Positions 9,631 to 19,671 of a stretch of 64,000 bases of DNA are shown here, one piece after another. This stretch comes from Breoghania sp. L-A4 (GTDB lineage Bacteria > Pseudomonadota > Alphaproteobacteria > Rhizobiales > Stappiaceae). The notes under the pieces are model-generated. The model did no database searches, was not told the DNA's origin, and worked only from the letters and a program-made list of their open reading frames with translations. Every line of letters begins with the position of its first letter. Positions within the stretch are counted from its first letter, which is position 1. The position numbers were made by a program, and so were the translations under genes. The stretch covers positions 4,944,501 to 5,008,500 of the forward strand of contig NZ_CP031841.1 of NCBI RefSeq assembly GCF_003432385.1. Reading direction: 5' to 3'.

Positions 9631-10799
9631 GAGCCGTATTGCTCGTCCATGTATTTCCAGTAATTGCCCAGATGGTGCTGCCAGAAATAGTCGGTGGGAT
9701 CGTTCGGATTGGCGCCCGGGGTGGCGAACAATGGCGCCAGTGACCCGGCATAGGCGAAATTGAGCGACAACTGAATGCGCTTGAGAAAGGCGTCGAACAG
9801 CCCCGTCAGCGTTGCCCCGTCCAACGTCTCCGTCTCCGGCCCGCCCAGCGCGCTGGCCTTCAGGCAGATGTCGGAAGCAGCAAGTTTCGGCGCCAGTTCG
9901 GCAAGCGCCGCGCGCGTGTTCGCCACGTGATCCTGGCGGATTGAGGCGACGGCTGGCTCCAGCTTGTAGGCGAGACGCGCAAGCTCCGGTTCCTTCGACA
10001 GATCCAGCGCTCCGCCATAGGAGCGCAGCGGATTGGGGGTGTTCACGTCCCACGGGCCCTCCAGCGTGAAGGGCGCCTGCGGCACCCATCCTTGGGTGCT
10101 GACCACGCTGTAGCCCAGGCCCTTCACCCCGGCGATGAAATCGTAATCATAGCCATAGTGATCGTTTCCGGGTTTGGCGGGCGCGAACACATAGGTCTTG
10201 TAGGACGGCTTGGCCAGGTCCTCGAAGATCCCCGAGGCATGCCGCACAAAGGAGGTCAGTAGCGTCGCCACCGAGGCGCCCTGGCTGTGCCCGGTGATGA
10301 AGATCTCGATGTCCTCGCCCAGCTTCTTTTTCAGCGCGAGAACCCCCAGCGTCTCCAGCAACGGCCGGTCGGTGGTGGTCAGCATCAAGAGCAGCCCGAG
10401 CGTGAACCCCAGATGGGTGCCCGCGACCACAGCGCTGCCGGTCTCCTCACGCGCCAGGTTGAAGGGAATCTCGTAGGTCGTGCCCGCAACCGTGACGGAC
10501 AGGCTCATCCGCGCATCGATCAGCGGAAACAGCAGATCGGCAAGAATGCTCGGATCGGTGTCCACCGTCCCGCGCACCGAAACCGCATACTGGTTGGGGT
10601 TGGCGTCACTCTGCCAGACCGCCCAGAAATTATCGAGCAGGGTCTGCGTGGTCGGCGACAGGCTGTCGACCTTCGACCAGCCGACGTCGGCCGGAGTGGG
10701 GGGCTGAGTCGGGGTTGGCGACGGCGCGTCGTAGATCGCCTGCGACAGGGCGATCATCGCCTTGGCCTCGGTGAAATCGAATCCCGGCGTCAGCGTCAT
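9627..10799 (-). CDS. Class 3-type lipase family protein (alpha/beta hydrolase)
   Basis: A 390-residue predicted hydrolase without a signal peptide. The nucleophile elbow FITGHSQGASVATLLTSF places the catalytic serine near residue 172, as in lipase_3 proteins and fungal lipases. Later segments such as VFAPAKPGNDHYGYDYD and the C-terminal FWQHHLGNYWKYM supply candidate Asp and His partners. It starts with a strong GGGGAGGG ribosome site. The product probably acts on esters or lipids in the cytoplasm, unless it leaves by a signal-independent route. It is translationally coupled to the downstream DUF429 gene. Confidence 0.82.
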   Translation of the reverse strand: MTLTPGFDFTEAKAMIALSQAIYDAPSPTPTQPPTPADVGWSKVDSLSPTTQTLLDNFWAVWQSDANPNQYAVSVRGTVDTDPSILADLLFPLIDARMSLSVTVAGTTYEIPFNLAREETGSAVVAGTHLGFTLGLLLMLTTTDRPLLETLGVLALKKKLGEDIEIFITGHSQGASVATLLTSFVRHASGIFEDLAKPSYKTYVFAPAKPGNDHYGYDYDFIAGVKGLGYSVVSTQGWVPQAPFTLEGPWDVNTPNPLRSYGGALDLSKEPELARLAYKLEPAVASIRQDHVANTRAALAELAPKLAASDICLKASALGGPETETLDGATLTGLFDAFLKRIQLSLNFAYAGSLAPLFATPGANPNDPTDYFWQHHLGNYWKYMDEQYGS

Positions 10800-10960
10800 G
10801 TCACCCTCCCCCTGTGTTCGACATCATCCCGCACGCAGCCGCATGCCTGCGGGCGTCCGCATGGACACGCCAGAACATGCCCGAAAGGAATGCTGATGAG
10901 CCTGTGTCATTTGTCAAATGACAATTCCCACACGACCTGATGAAACAGCCGTGGGAGCCG

Positions 10961-11806
10961 TCAGGCGGGCGTTCGGGGAGTCGCCAGCCGCCGCGTCGTC
11001 ACCATCGCCATGGGCCGGGCGATCGCCTGTTGGTATTCGGCCAGAAGCAACTCGTCGGCGCCGGCCTGAACGCTGCGCGCTGTCACCTCGAATGTTGCCG
11101 ATGCGGCGCGCTTCAGCGCCTCTTCATCGCCCGTCTGCATCAGGCTGTGCGCCAGAAACAACGCCGCGATGAGATCCCCCGTCCCGTGCGGCGGATCGGC
11201 GAGCGCGGTGTGCTCGGCCACGAAGGCGGTGCGCGGCGTGGCCAGCATCGTGGCGATGGCGCCGCGTCTGAGCGCGGGCGACGAGGTGACCATCACCCGC
11301 GTGTTGCCCATCGCTCGCGCCGCCTGCGCCGCCTCGCGTTCGCTGCCCACCGCCTGGCCCGTGAGCCAGCCGAGTTCAAACAGGTTGGGAGTGACGATGT
11401 CCGCGCCCGTCACCAGCCGCGCCTTGATCGCATCGGCGGTCGCCGGCGGCACATAAAGCGCGCCGTTGTCCCCCATGACCGGATCGCACAGATGCAGCGC
11501 GCCAGGCGTCCGGGCCCGCACGGCCGCAATCAGCCGCGCCAGAGGTTCAGCCTGATGCGCGGCACCCAGATAGCCGGTCATCACCGCCCCGACCTCGCCA
11601 AGCCACGGCGCATTGATCAGATCATCCACCAGCGCGCAGAAGTGCGCGTCGTCGGGGGTGATGCGTGTCGCGAGACCATGGCCGGGGTGCCACGGCAGTT
11701 GCACCGTCGGCAGGAACCAGACTCGAAAGCCGAGCCGTTCCAGCGCGAAAACCGCCGCGCGGCCGCCGACGCCGCCGCGCACCACCTGCGAAGTGGCAAC
11801 GATCAC
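10961..11806 (-). CDS. pdxY: Pyridoxal kinase
   Basis: A 281-residue ribokinase-fold enzyme that phosphorylates pyridoxal to PLP in the B6 salvage pathway. It begins with a GTG and reads SQVVRGGVGGRAAVFALERLG, then TVQLPWHPGHG, both typical of PdxY/PdxK. LCDPVMGDNG and ITPN-like VTPNLFELGWLTG follow, and HGTGDLIAALFLA carries the catalytic Asp of the GTGD anion hole near residue 235. It lies 51 bases downstream of ispG on the same strand and is probably co-transcribed with it. Confidence 0.9.
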   Translation of the reverse strand: MIVATSQVVRGGVGGRAAVFALERLGFRVWFLPTVQLPWHPGHGLATRITPDDAHFCALVDDLINAPWLGEVGAVMTGYLGAAHQAEPLARLIAAVRARTPGALHLCDPVMGDNGALYVPPATADAIKARLVTGADIVTPNLFELGWLTGQAVGSEREAAQAARAMGNTRVMVTSSPALRRGAIATMLATPRTAFVAEHTALADPPHGTGDLIAALFLAHSLMQTGDEEALKRAASATFEVTARSVQAGADELLLAEYQQAIARPMAMVTTRRLATPRTPA

Positions 11807-11857
11807 GGCTGGTTTGCGGGGGCTTGGCCCCTGCCGGCGTCTGCGGTGGGCGCCGCC

Positions 11858-13129
11858 TCAGGCGACATCCGCGGAGACCTTCTGCGCGGCATACCCGGAT
11901 CCCTGGCCGTAACGCTTCTCGATGTAATCGAGCACCATGTCCTTGAAATCATCGGCGATGTTGGGCCCGCGCAGGGTCGCCACCTTCTCCCCGTCGACGA
12001 AGATCGGCGCGGCGGGCGTTTCCCCGGTGCCGGGCAGCGAGATTCCGATGTTGGCATGCTTGGATTCGCCGGGGCCGTTGACGATGCAGCCCATCACCGC
12101 AACCGTCAGCGCCTCGACGCCGGGATACTGCTCGCGCCACGCGGGCATGCTGTCGCGGATGTGGCCCTCGATGTCCTGCGCAAGCTCCTGGAACACCGTC
12201 GAGGTGGTGCGTCCGCAGCCCGGACACGCTGCGACGACCGGCACGAACGCGCGAAAGCCCATGGTCTGCAGCAGCTCCTGCGCCACCTGCACCTCGCGGG
12301 TGCGGTCGCCGCCGGGCTCCGGCGTCAACGAGATACGGATCGTGTCGCCAATGCCCTGCTGCAGCAGGATGCCCATGGAGGCCGACGACGCGACGATGCC
12401 CTTCGAGCCCATGCCGGCTTCGGTCAGGCCCAGATGCAGCGCGTAATCGCAACGTCCGGCCAGATCGCAATAGACCCCGATCAGGTCCTGCACGTTGGAG
12501 ACCTTGGCCGAGAGAATAATCTTGTCGCGTCCCAGACCCAGGTCCTCGGCGCGCGCGCCCGACAGCAGACCGGACTGGATGATCGCCTCGCGCATCACCG
12601 CCCGCGCCTCCAGCGGGGCGGGGCTGGCGGCGTTCTCGTCCATCAGCCGTGTCAACAGTTCCTGGTCCAACGAGCCCCAGTTGACGCCGATACGCACCGG
12701 CTTGTCGTAGCGCATCGCCATCTCGATGATCTGGCTGAACTGCTTGTCCTTCTTGGCCTTGAAGCCGACGTTGCCCGGATTGATGCGGTATTTCGCCAGC
12801 GCTTCGGCACAGGCCGGATGATCGGCGAGAAGCTTGTGGCCGATGTAGTGGAAATCGCCGATCAGCGGCACGTCGATGTTCTTGAGCATCAAGCGGTCGC
12901 GGATATGCGGCACGGCCGCCGCCGCCTCGTCCCGGTCCACGGTGATGCGCACCAGTTCGGAGCCCGCGCGCGCCAGTGCTGCGACCTGCGCGACCGTCGC
13001 CTCGATGTCGGCGGTGTCAGTGTTGGTCATCGACTGCACGGCGACGGGCGCATCGCCACCTACGGTGACCGGGCCCACCTTGACCGGCACGGAGCGCCGT
13101 CGCGCAAGCGGTTGGCTGAGAAACTCCAT
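11858..13129 (-). CDS. ispG: 4-hydroxy-3-methylbut-2-en-1-yl diphosphate synthase IspG
   Basis: A 423-residue GcpE/IspG protein, an Fe-S enzyme of the MEP isoprenoid pathway that converts MEcPP to HMBPP. The N-terminal TIM-barrel starts with the [20 protein letters not shown] motif. The C-terminal part holds the [4Fe-4S] cysteines in ACPGCGRT and [11 protein letters not shown]. The length fits the proteobacterial form without the plant-type insert. The window also shows [15 protein letters not shown] and [15 protein letters not shown], typical of alphaproteobacterial members. Confidence 0.97.
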   Translation of the reverse strand: MEFLSQPLARRRSVPVKVGPVTVGGDAPVAVQSMTNTDTADIEATVAQVAALARAGSELVRITVDRDEAAAAVPHIRDRLMLKNIDVPLIGDFHYIGHKLLADHPACAEALAKYRINPGNVGFKAKKDKQFSQIIEMAMRYDKPVRIGVNWGSLDQELLTRLMDENAASPAPLEARAVMREAIIQSGLLSGARAEDLGLGRDKIILSAKVSNVQDLIGVYCDLAGRCDYALHLGLTEAGMGSKGIVASSASMGILLQQGIGDTIRISLTPEPGGDRTREVQVAQELLQTMGFRAFVPVVAACPGCGRTTSTVFQELAQDIEGHIRDSMPAWREQYPGVEALTVAVMGCIVNGPGESKHANIGISLPGTGETPAAPIFVDGEKVATLRGPNIADDFKDMVLDYIEKRYGQGSGYAAQKVSADVA

Positions 13130-13387
13130 GAATCCTCACGGCTTTCGTTCTGACGATCGGCGCTCCGCGGAGACATACTCTCGACACGGGGCCTCGGATA
13201 TAGGTCCGGGCGGCGGGCGCGCAATCCGCGCCGCGAACTGACCGGAACCGCAGCAGTGCGGCAAGCCGCGCGCGCTGTCAAATGAAGAAGCTGCGACACT
13301 GGGCTGCGGCCATCGCCGGCCCGTCGCCGCCGCGCGGGTCCCTCATCGTCGGCAACCCGGATCCGGCCATGTCCGAAACAGCTCCGC

Positions 13388-14179
13388 CTAATAGAGATCC
13401 AGCGAGAACCGGTGACTGACGCCAACGCCAATGGAGAACTGGTCGGCGGAACCGCGTTTGACGATGGGCGAGGATCCCGCGTCAGCAATCAGCCGGCGGT
13501 ATCCGCCCTCAAGCGACAGGGTCGTCGTGTCCGTCCAGGCATAGTTGACAGTGGCCTCCAGGCCGATGTCCTTGATGCCGCCGCCGGCCTTGTGCACCGC
13601 CAGCGCGCCGCCGGACGCGGCCGATTCCGCCGCCGAAACGCCGAAATAGGTATCCATGTACTTGCCGTCGGCAAAGCCCATGCGCGGACCGGCCAAGAGC
13701 GTGACCTTGTCCATGGGATGGAGAATCGCATCCACGCCCACCTCGCCGACAAAGCCATTGTGGCCGTGAAGGCCGCGCCGCACCTCGGCGAAGGCGCGCA
13801 GATATTCGTTGCGGAAGCCCACCCCGGCGCCGAGCTCGACCGCCCAGTCGACGCTGTTCAACCCGGTGAGGCTCGCGTTGTCGCGCGCGGTGCGCGCGCC
13901 GACGAAATTGAACGACGGATAGAAGAACACGCCGGCTTCCGGCTTGTCTTCCAGCGTGTACAGGCTTCCCAGCCGCAAATAGGACAGCTTGATGATCGGG
14001 AAGGGCGATAGCAGATAGCTTTCCGCGCCCTCGTATTTCGGCTGCAACCGGGCGCCGATACCGAGATCGATCACAAGATCCGTGCCGGCTTGCCGGCCCG
14101 CATCCTGCGCATGCGCCGCGGCAAAGGGCGCCGCCATGACGGCAAGCAGAGCGACGGAGGCGATCAACGGCGTGCGCAT
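13388..14179 (-). CDS. MipA/OmpV family outer-membrane protein
   Basis: A 263-residue secreted protein with a signal peptide (residues 1-25, ending AHA-QD). The mature part alternates short beta-strand segments (GIGARLQPKYEGAESYLLSPFP, AELGAGVGFR-like) and ends in an aromatic-terminated strand (GVGVSHRFSLDLY), as outer-membrane barrels usually do. It belongs to the MipA/OmpV group; the E. coli member scaffolds murein enzymes, others are barrels of unknown substrate. The ATG at 14179 is chosen because the signal peptide starts there. Confidence 0.87.
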   Translation of the reverse strand: MRTPLIASVALLAVMAAPFAAAHAQDAGRQAGTDLVIDLGIGARLQPKYEGAESYLLSPFPIIKLSYLRLGSLYTLEDKPEAGVFFYPSFNFVGARTARDNASLTGLNSVDWAVELGAGVGFRNEYLRAFAEVRRGLHGHNGFVGEVGVDAILHPMDKVTLLAGPRMGFADGKYMDTYFGVSAAESAASGGALAVHKAGGGIKDIGLEATVNYAWTDTTTLSLEGGYRRLIADAGSSPIVKRGSADQFSIGVGVSHRFSLDLY

Positions 14180-14343
14180 GAGTGATTCCCGAAAGCATGT
14201 TCGTGTCGCAAGGGACAATAAATTATCCCTCGCACAAGAGAAACCCGGTAACACCCACTAAAGGCTTAAAATCGATCCATTTTTCTGTGCGTCACCCGAT
14301 TGCCACAGGTACCCGCGACCACCGGGCCTGTCGCCGCTCAGGA

Positions 14344-16119
14344 TCAATATCCCGCCGTCAGCGCGCCCGCGCGCCGCGGGTCCGATGCGCCGGCCAGCCT
14401 GTCGCCCACCACCTGGATCGACTGCGTCGATCCCATGGCATTCTTCACCGCGACCGTATGGCCGCGTGCCTCCAGGAGCCGCAGCGTGTCCGGACTCAGC
14501 CCCTCCTCCACACGCAGCTCATCAGGATACCACTGATGGTGAATACGCGGCGCGTGGCTGGCTTCCGCAATGTTCATGCCGTGATCGATAACGTTTGAGA
14601 TCACCTGCAGCACGGTGGTGATGATGCGGCTGCCGCCGGGAGAGCCGGTGACCAGCGACACCTTGCCATCCTTGAAGACAATCGTCGGGCTCATCGACGA
14701 CAGCGGCCGCTTGCGCGGCTCCACCGCGTTGGCCTCCCCGCCGATCAGCCCATAGGCGTTGGGCACCCCCGGCTTGGCGGAGAAATCGTCGAGCTCGTTG
14801 TTGAGCAGCACGCCCGTGCCCGGCGCGACGACGCCCACGCCATAGGAGAAATTCAGCGTGTAGGTGTTGGACACGGCGTTGCCATCGGCATCGACCACGG
14901 AGAAATGCGTCGTCTGGTCGCTTTCGTAGGGCATGGGATTGCCGGGCGTGACCAGATCGGACGGTGTCGCCTTGTCCGCCTGAATGCTCGCGCGCAACAG
15001 CTTGGCGTAGTCCTTGGACGTCAGTCCGGAGACCGGCACCGTCGTGAAATCCGGATCGCCGAGGTATTTCGAGCGGTCCGCGTAGGCCCGGCGCATCGCC
15101 TCCGTCAGCCAATGGACGGTGTCGGCGGAATTGGCGCCCATCTCTCCAAGCGGCTGCGCCTCGACGATGTTGAGGATCTGAATGATATGCGCGCCGCCCG
15201 AGGAAGGCGGAGGCATGGAGGCGATCTCATAACCGCGATAGGCGCCGGTCACCGGCGCACGCACCACCGGCGTATACGACGCCAGATCCTCCGCCGTCAT
15301 GCCGCCGCCCGCCGCCTGCACGCTCGCCGCGATCGCCTCCGCGACCGGGCCTTGATAAAAGCCTTTCGGTCCGCTCTCGGCGATGGCCCGCAAGGTCCCG
15401 GCGAGATCGGCTTGACGCAGCACGTCGCCCGGGGCGGGAGGCGTGCCGCCGGGATAGAAGATCCGCGCGGCCTCCGGGTCGCGGCTCATCCGCTCGTGGC
15501 GCTGCGCGAGCGATTCCGCGAGATCCGGCGTGACCATGATACCATCCTCCGCGAGCGTGATCGCCGGCTCGATCAGCTCGGCGAGCGTCAGCGCGCCGCT
15601 GCCGTAAACCCCGTGCGCGAGGGCCAGACCGGAAACGGTGCCCGGAACGCCAACCGCCAGGCCCGAATAACGCGACTTCTGCGTGTCCGCCTCGCCTGCC
15701 GCGTCCAGGAACATGTCGCGATGGGCGGCCTCGGGCGCCATTTCCCGGTAGTCGATCGCCACCGTCTCGTTGGTGGCCGCCATATGCACCAACATGAATC
15801 CGCCGCCGCCGAGATTGCCGGCGCGCGGCAGGGTCACGGCCAGCGCGAACCCCACCGCAACGGCAGCGTCCACCGCGTTTCCGCCGCGCTTGAGAACATC
15901 CACACCAATGCGGGTCGCCAGCGCCTCCTGGCTCGCGACCATGCCACGGTCGGCAACCACGGGATGGACCAGATCGCGGCCGGAAATGATGGGCGCGGTT
16001 TCAGCCGCGGCCGGCACCTGGGCGAATGTCGCGGCCGGGGTGAACGCGAGCGCCGCGGCCAGAAGCCAGACAGGCGCGCGCAGTCCGGTGGAACAGTAAC
16101 GCGTCTCACGTTGCGGCAT
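14344..16119 (-). CDS. ggt: Gamma-glutamyltransferase
   Basis: A 591-residue Ntn-hydrolase precursor that cleaves gamma-glutamyl bonds such as in glutathione. The signal peptide ends near residue 33 (TFA-QV), so the enzyme is periplasmic. The proenzyme is expected to self-cleave before the threonine in DQTTHFSVVD (~residue 398), giving large and small subunits. GNLGGGGFMLVH, MPPPSSGG and the small-subunit segment LLNNELDDFS are canonical. A GGAGG site lies 7 bases before the ATG at 16119, which overrules the ~100 upstream in-frame residues. Confidence 0.95.
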   Translation of the reverse strand: MPQRETRYCSTGLRAPVWLLAAALAFTPAATFAQVPAAAETAPIISGRDLVHPVVADRGMVASQEALATRIGVDVLKRGGNAVDAAVAVGFALAVTLPRAGNLGGGGFMLVHMAATNETVAIDYREMAPEAAHRDMFLDAAGEADTQKSRYSGLAVGVPGTVSGLALAHGVYGSGALTLAELIEPAITLAEDGIMVTPDLAESLAQRHERMSRDPEAARIFYPGGTPPAPGDVLRQADLAGTLRAIAESGPKGFYQGPVAEAIAASVQAAGGGMTAEDLASYTPVVRAPVTGAYRGYEIASMPPPSSGGAHIIQILNIVEAQPLGEMGANSADTVHWLTEAMRRAYADRSKYLGDPDFTTVPVSGLTSKDYAKLLRASIQADKATPSDLVTPGNPMPYESDQTTHFSVVDADGNAVSNTYTLNFSYGVGVVAPGTGVLLNNELDDFSAKPGVPNAYGLIGGEANAVEPRKRPLSSMSPTIVFKDGKVSLVTGSPGGSRIITTVLQVISNVIDHGMNIAEASHAPRIHHQWYPDELRVEEGLSPDTLRLLEARGHTVAVKNAMGSTQSIQVVGDRLAGASDPRRAGALTAGY

Positions 16120-16297
16120 GATTGATCCTCCGCAAGGACGGCCACCCGCCGCCCTCTCATACTGTGTTTTGGTTTCAACGCGGGATGGTACCGCAAGTCC
16201 GCGAAAATGACAGACCTGCAATGGACCAAGACCAGGGTGCATGCATGACATGCGGAGCGGTCCGTGACAGCCATCCGGCAAACGGTACGAGGGACGC

Positions 16298-16630
16298 ATG
16301 AGGACAGGAAACAGGGGATCGCGGACAGCTCTCAGCGCCTGCGCGGTCGTCGCGACGCTGCTGACGGCATCATCTGCGGGGGCGGCGGGCGACAGCCAGA
16401 ACGGCGAAACGCTTGCCCGCATCTGGTGCTCGGCGTGTCACGTGGTGGCCACGGACCAGACCGCTGCAAGCGCCGATGTCCCGACGTTTCAGGCAATCGC
16501 CCGAAACCCGCTGAACACGCCGGAGAGGCTCGCGCAATTCCTCGCCGATCCGCATCCGGTGATGCCGGACATGGATCTGTCGCGCATCGAGGTTGCGGAC
16601 ATTATCGCCTATATCGAGACCCTGAAATAG
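16298..16630 (+). CDS. Small class I cytochrome c
   Basis: A 110-residue periplasmic monoheme cytochrome. Residues 1-30 are a signal peptide. CSACH (residues 44-48) is the heme-attachment motif, and a methionine in PVMPDMDLSR (~residue 87-90) can be the second axial ligand. The C-terminal helix DIIAYIETLK is typical. It may pass electrons to or from an oxidase or dehydrogenase; none is encoded next to it. It ends three bases before the convergent phosphatase-family gene. Confidence 0.87.
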   Translation: MRTGNRGSRTALSACAVVATLLTASSAGAAGDSQNGETLARIWCSACHVVATDQTAASADVPTFQAIARNPLNTPERLAQFLADPHPVMPDMDLSRIEVADIIAYIETLK

Positions 16631-16633
16631 CGC

Positions 16634-17632
16634 TCAGATCCTGAAACCCGCGACCAGCGGCGCATGGAACGACCCCAGTTCCGCCTCCGTGCCGCTGTCG
16701 TCCATCTCGTCGGCGAGGCCTTCGTTGAGGACCTCGACCGTGCCCAGTGCGCCGAGCAGCGCGGGGCTTGCGAGAATATGGTCGAGCATGTGCCGCCGGC
16801 CATGGTGCAGCACCGTGTACCGGCGCTGGCGCGGGATCTGCGTCTCCACCGGCGTCATGACGCGCGGCGAAAGCTCCAGGTTGCCGGTATCCTCCACATT
16901 GGCCGCCACAATGCGTAACGCCGATTCGACAGTCACCGCGTTGAAATCCCCCGCCGCCAGAACCCACGCCTCCAGGTCGCGCTCAAACACCGTCTCGATC
17001 GCCTGACGCAGTTCCAGCGCCTGGCCGACACGCTTCATCGCCGCGAGATAGTAGCCCTCTGCCCATCCAGAGACACTCTTCCAGCGCGTCGCGGAAAGCT
17101 TTTGTCCCGCGACGGGCGCCGCGATCGGCGCGCGCAAATGCACATTGAACACATGCAGGTGCCGGCCCGGCGCATCCAGTTCCACCGCCAGAATCGGTCT
17201 GTCGAACGTAATGCCGGGGTCCGTCTCGTCTCCCATCCGCGCCTCCGGCCCACCCGGATCACGAACGGCGTCACCCGTGCCGGCATGCCACTGCGGCGGC
17301 GGCACATGGTCGTGGCGGATTGCCCGGCTTGCGATCACCCGATAGCGCGAGAGCACCACCAGATTGTGCCGTTCGGCCGGAGCCGCGCCCTCCGCCACCC
17401 CGCAGGCCCGGTGAAACCCGGCGTAATCCGTGCCCTCGAGCAGCGCATCAAGGGCCGCGAAGCCGCGTCCGGGCCGACCGGGAACCCTTTGGGCGTTGAC
17501 CTCCTGCAGGCACACTACATCCGCCGCGAGCCGCTCCAGCACGGGCCTGAGCCGCGCGATGCGCGGCGCGAGTGCGGCATCATTGAGCGTGTCGTCGCCA
17601 AAGGATTCCAGATTGAACGTCGCAAAGCGCAT
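16634..17632 (-). CDS. Endonuclease/exonuclease/phosphatase (EEP) family protein
   Basis: A 332-residue metal-dependent phosphoesterase of the DNase I-like superfamily. The catalytic motifs appear in order: FNLESF (~5), CLQEVNA (~43), a HVFNVHLRAP segment (~160), AAGDFNAVTV (~220) and RHMLDHILAS (~280). Superfamily members cleave DNA, phospholipids or sugar phosphates, so the substrate is open. It has no signal peptide. The start at 17632 follows a GGCGGAG site; the frame upstream adds 13 unconserved residues. Confidence 0.85.
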   Translation of the reverse strand: MRFATFNLESFGDDTLNDAALAPRIARLRPVLERLAADVVCLQEVNAQRVPGRPGRGFAALDALLEGTDYAGFHRACGVAEGAAPAERHNLVVLSRYRVIASRAIRHDHVPPPQWHAGTGDAVRDPGGPEARMGDETDPGITFDRPILAVELDAPGRHLHVFNVHLRAPIAAPVAGQKLSATRWKSVSGWAEGYYLAAMKRVGQALELRQAIETVFERDLEAWVLAAGDFNAVTVESALRIVAANVEDTGNLELSPRVMTPVETQIPRQRRYTVLHHGRRHMLDHILASPALLGALGTVEVLNEGLADEMDDSGTEAELGSFHAPLVAGFRI

Positions 17633-17728
17633 GCGGACTCCGCCGGTAATGGCCGATTCTACCAACACCAATCCTACAGCGGATCAGCGCGAAGTCCCGC
17701 CGCGGCGGTGTCGCATGCGACGGCACGC

Positions 17729-18220
17729 TCACACGCCGATGGGGATCTTCAGTTCCTGACCCGGAAAAATCAGATTCGGATTGTCGATCACCAGCGGATT
17801 GGCGCGCACGATGTCAGGAAACCGGGCGGGATCGCCGTAATGCGCGTTGGCGATGGCCGACAGCGTGTCCCCCGGCTGCACCTCGTAAAGACGGTATCCG
17901 ATATAGCCGGGCACGATGCGCGGGCCGTAGATCACCGGCACGATGACCTTGTTGATCTCCGACCCGTCCTGCGCGCTTTCCTCGAAAATCTCGACAAACA
18001 ACCGGTCGAGCGCGAAAGCCGCATTGGAAACGTCAATGGCGAGCTGAAACTGGCCGTGCTCGCCGGTGCCGCCGCCCACATTGAAATGTCCCGACACCTC
18101 GTCGTGGCCTTCATGGATACGGAATTGCAGGGTCGCCTCGAAGCCGTTGCCGATACCGCCAACCAGCACCGGGCTGCCGACGAGATCATAGGGCTTGGGC
18201 TGCTGGATTTCGTTTGTCAT
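17729..18220 (-). CDS. Gmad2 plus LysM domain protein
   Basis: A 163-residue two-domain protein without a signal peptide. Residues ~8-100 match the Gmad2 immunoglobulin-like domain: VGSPVLVGGIGNGFEATLQFRI, then a beta-rich stretch ending in VIVPVIYG. Residues ~112-163 form a LysM domain (YEVQPGDTLSAIANAHYGD to NLIFPGQELKIPI). LysM binds peptidoglycan or chitin-like polymers, and Gmad2 is found in spore-germination and other surface proteins. How it would reach the periplasm is unclear. It may form an operon with nothing on either side. Confidence 0.83.
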   Translation of the reverse strand: MTNEIQQPKPYDLVGSPVLVGGIGNGFEATLQFRIHEGHDEVSGHFNVGGGTGEHGQFQLAIDVSNAAFALDRLFVEIFEESAQDGSEINKVIVPVIYGPRIVPGYIGYRLYEVQPGDTLSAIANAHYGDPARFPDIVRANPLVIDNPNLIFPGQELKIPIGV

Positions 18221-18423
18221 GGAAAATGCCTCCGGAAATCATTGATCTGAAAACGCAAGCACTGGGAGTATTGGAAATATGAAATTCGCCATCCGCATAC
18301 CGGTTTCCGCAACGCAATCGGCGTCACGAAAGCGGCATGCGCCAATAGTCTAACAACAGATTATGACGAGAAACAGCCTGAAAGCGTCCGGAGCATACGC
18401 AGGCCATGCAAGCCGGCGACGCT

Positions 18424-19482
18424 CTACTTGGGCAACGCGACCCAGATATCCAGATCCAGGATCACATCCGGATCATAGGCGCCGGCGGAATCCTGATCCG
18501 GGAAATCCGCGCAGGACCGGTTCTTAGTGGCGATGGTCCGGATGCGCAGCAGCCCCACATCCGGACGGCCTTCCAGCGGCTGCTTGTCCAGCACCTGCGA
18601 CCAGGCATAAACGGTGTCGCCGGCGAACAGGGGCGCAACGTGCCGCCCACCGTTGATTCCCGCCACATGGAACGCCGCGCCTAGCCCATTGAACGACAGC
18701 GCGCGCGCCAGGCTGATGACATGGCCGCCATAGACCAGTCGGCGGCCGAAGCGGCCTTCGCCTTCGGTATGCTGGTTGAAATGCACCTTCGCGGTGTTCT
18801 GGTACAGCCGCGTGGCCATCTGGTGCTCGGCCTCTTCCACCGTCATGCCGTCGGCATGGTCGATCTTCTCGCCAATGGCATAGTCGTCCCAGCGGTGCGC
18901 GCTGCCCGCCAGGTCATTGTTCCAACCGTCGAGATCCAGCATCGGCACGGCGTTGCCCAGCACCTGGGGTGCGAGTTCGCCCGGCAGTTCCGGGACAACC
19001 GGCGCGGGGGCGGGATTGGCGGCGTTGCGCTTCTTCACCATCACCCAACGCACGTAATCCAGCACCTCGGTTCCGTCGGCCTTGTAGCCTGTGGACCGCA
19101 CATAGACGACGCCGGTCTTGCTGTTGGAATTCTCCTTCAACCCGATGATCTCGGAGACCGCCGACAGCGTGTCGCCGGGATAGACCGGCGCCAGGAACCG
19201 CCCGCCCGCGTAGCCCAGGTTGGCGACCGCGTTGAGCGAGATGTCCGGCACGGTCTTTCCGAAGACGATGTGAAACACCAGCATGTCGTCGACGGGAGAT
19301 TGCGGATAATTCACCGCCTGCGCGAAGGCGTCCGAAGACTGCACAGCGAAGCGCGGGCCGAACAACGCGGTGTAAAGCGCGACATCTCCGGCCGTCACCG
19401 TGCGCGGCGTCGCATGCGCGATCACCTGCCCCAGCGAGAAATCCTCAAAGAAATTGCCGCTGTTCGTCTTGCTCACGATCAT
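18424..19482 (-). CDS. mch: Mesaconyl-CoA hydratase (beta-methylmalyl-CoA dehydratase)
   Basis: A 352-residue double hot-dog (MaoC-like) hydratase. The N-terminal FFEDFSLGQVIAHATPRTVT, the FGKTVPDISLNAVANLGYAGG segment and GMTVEEAEHQMATRLYQNTAK agree closely with what I recall of the Rhodobacter sphaeroides mesaconyl-CoA hydratase, which is of similar length. That enzyme interconverts mesaconyl-CoA and beta-methylmalyl-CoA in the ethylmalonyl-CoA pathway for acetyl-CoA assimilation. The window also encodes Ccr, another enzyme specific to that route. The ATG at 19482 is preceded by GAGGAG; the frame upstream is unconserved. Confidence 0.92.
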   Translation of the reverse strand: MIVSKTNSGNFFEDFSLGQVIAHATPRTVTAGDVALYTALFGPRFAVQSSDAFAQAVNYPQSPVDDMLVFHIVFGKTVPDISLNAVANLGYAGGRFLAPVYPGDTLSAVSEIIGLKENSNSKTGVVYVRSTGYKADGTEVLDYVRWVMVKKRNAANPAPAPVVPELPGELAPQVLGNAVPMLDLDGWNNDLAGSAHRWDDYAIGEKIDHADGMTVEEAEHQMATRLYQNTAKVHFNQHTEGEGRFGRRLVYGGHVISLARALSFNGLGAAFHVAGINGGRHVAPLFAGDTVYAWSQVLDKQPLEGRPDVGLLRIRTIATKNRSCADFPDQDSAGAYDPDVILDLDIWVALPK

Positions 19483-19671
19483 CGCATCCGCGCTCCTCAC
19501 ATCCCGCTGAAATAGAGCCTGTGTTGCGGTGCGGCGCAAGAGGGCCGATGGACGCGCCCTGCGGTTGATCGTGCCGCGCGTATGCTCGCGCGCACGGATA
19601 CCAGCCCAGGTACCGGGCCGGGGAGCGGATGAGACATGGGGATGGGCCGGCGCATCAGGCGGCTTGTCGCC

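Noticed and set aside
10940-13153. A 737-codon open frame antisense to pdxY and ispG
   Set aside because: It is a GC-driven shadow rich in Arg/His/Gly with no domain; the opposite strand carries two well-conserved enzymes.
14905-16125. A 406-codon frame antisense to gamma-glutamyltransferase
   Set aside because: Arg/Gly-rich low-complexity product, no ribosome site; ggt is unmistakable on the other strand.
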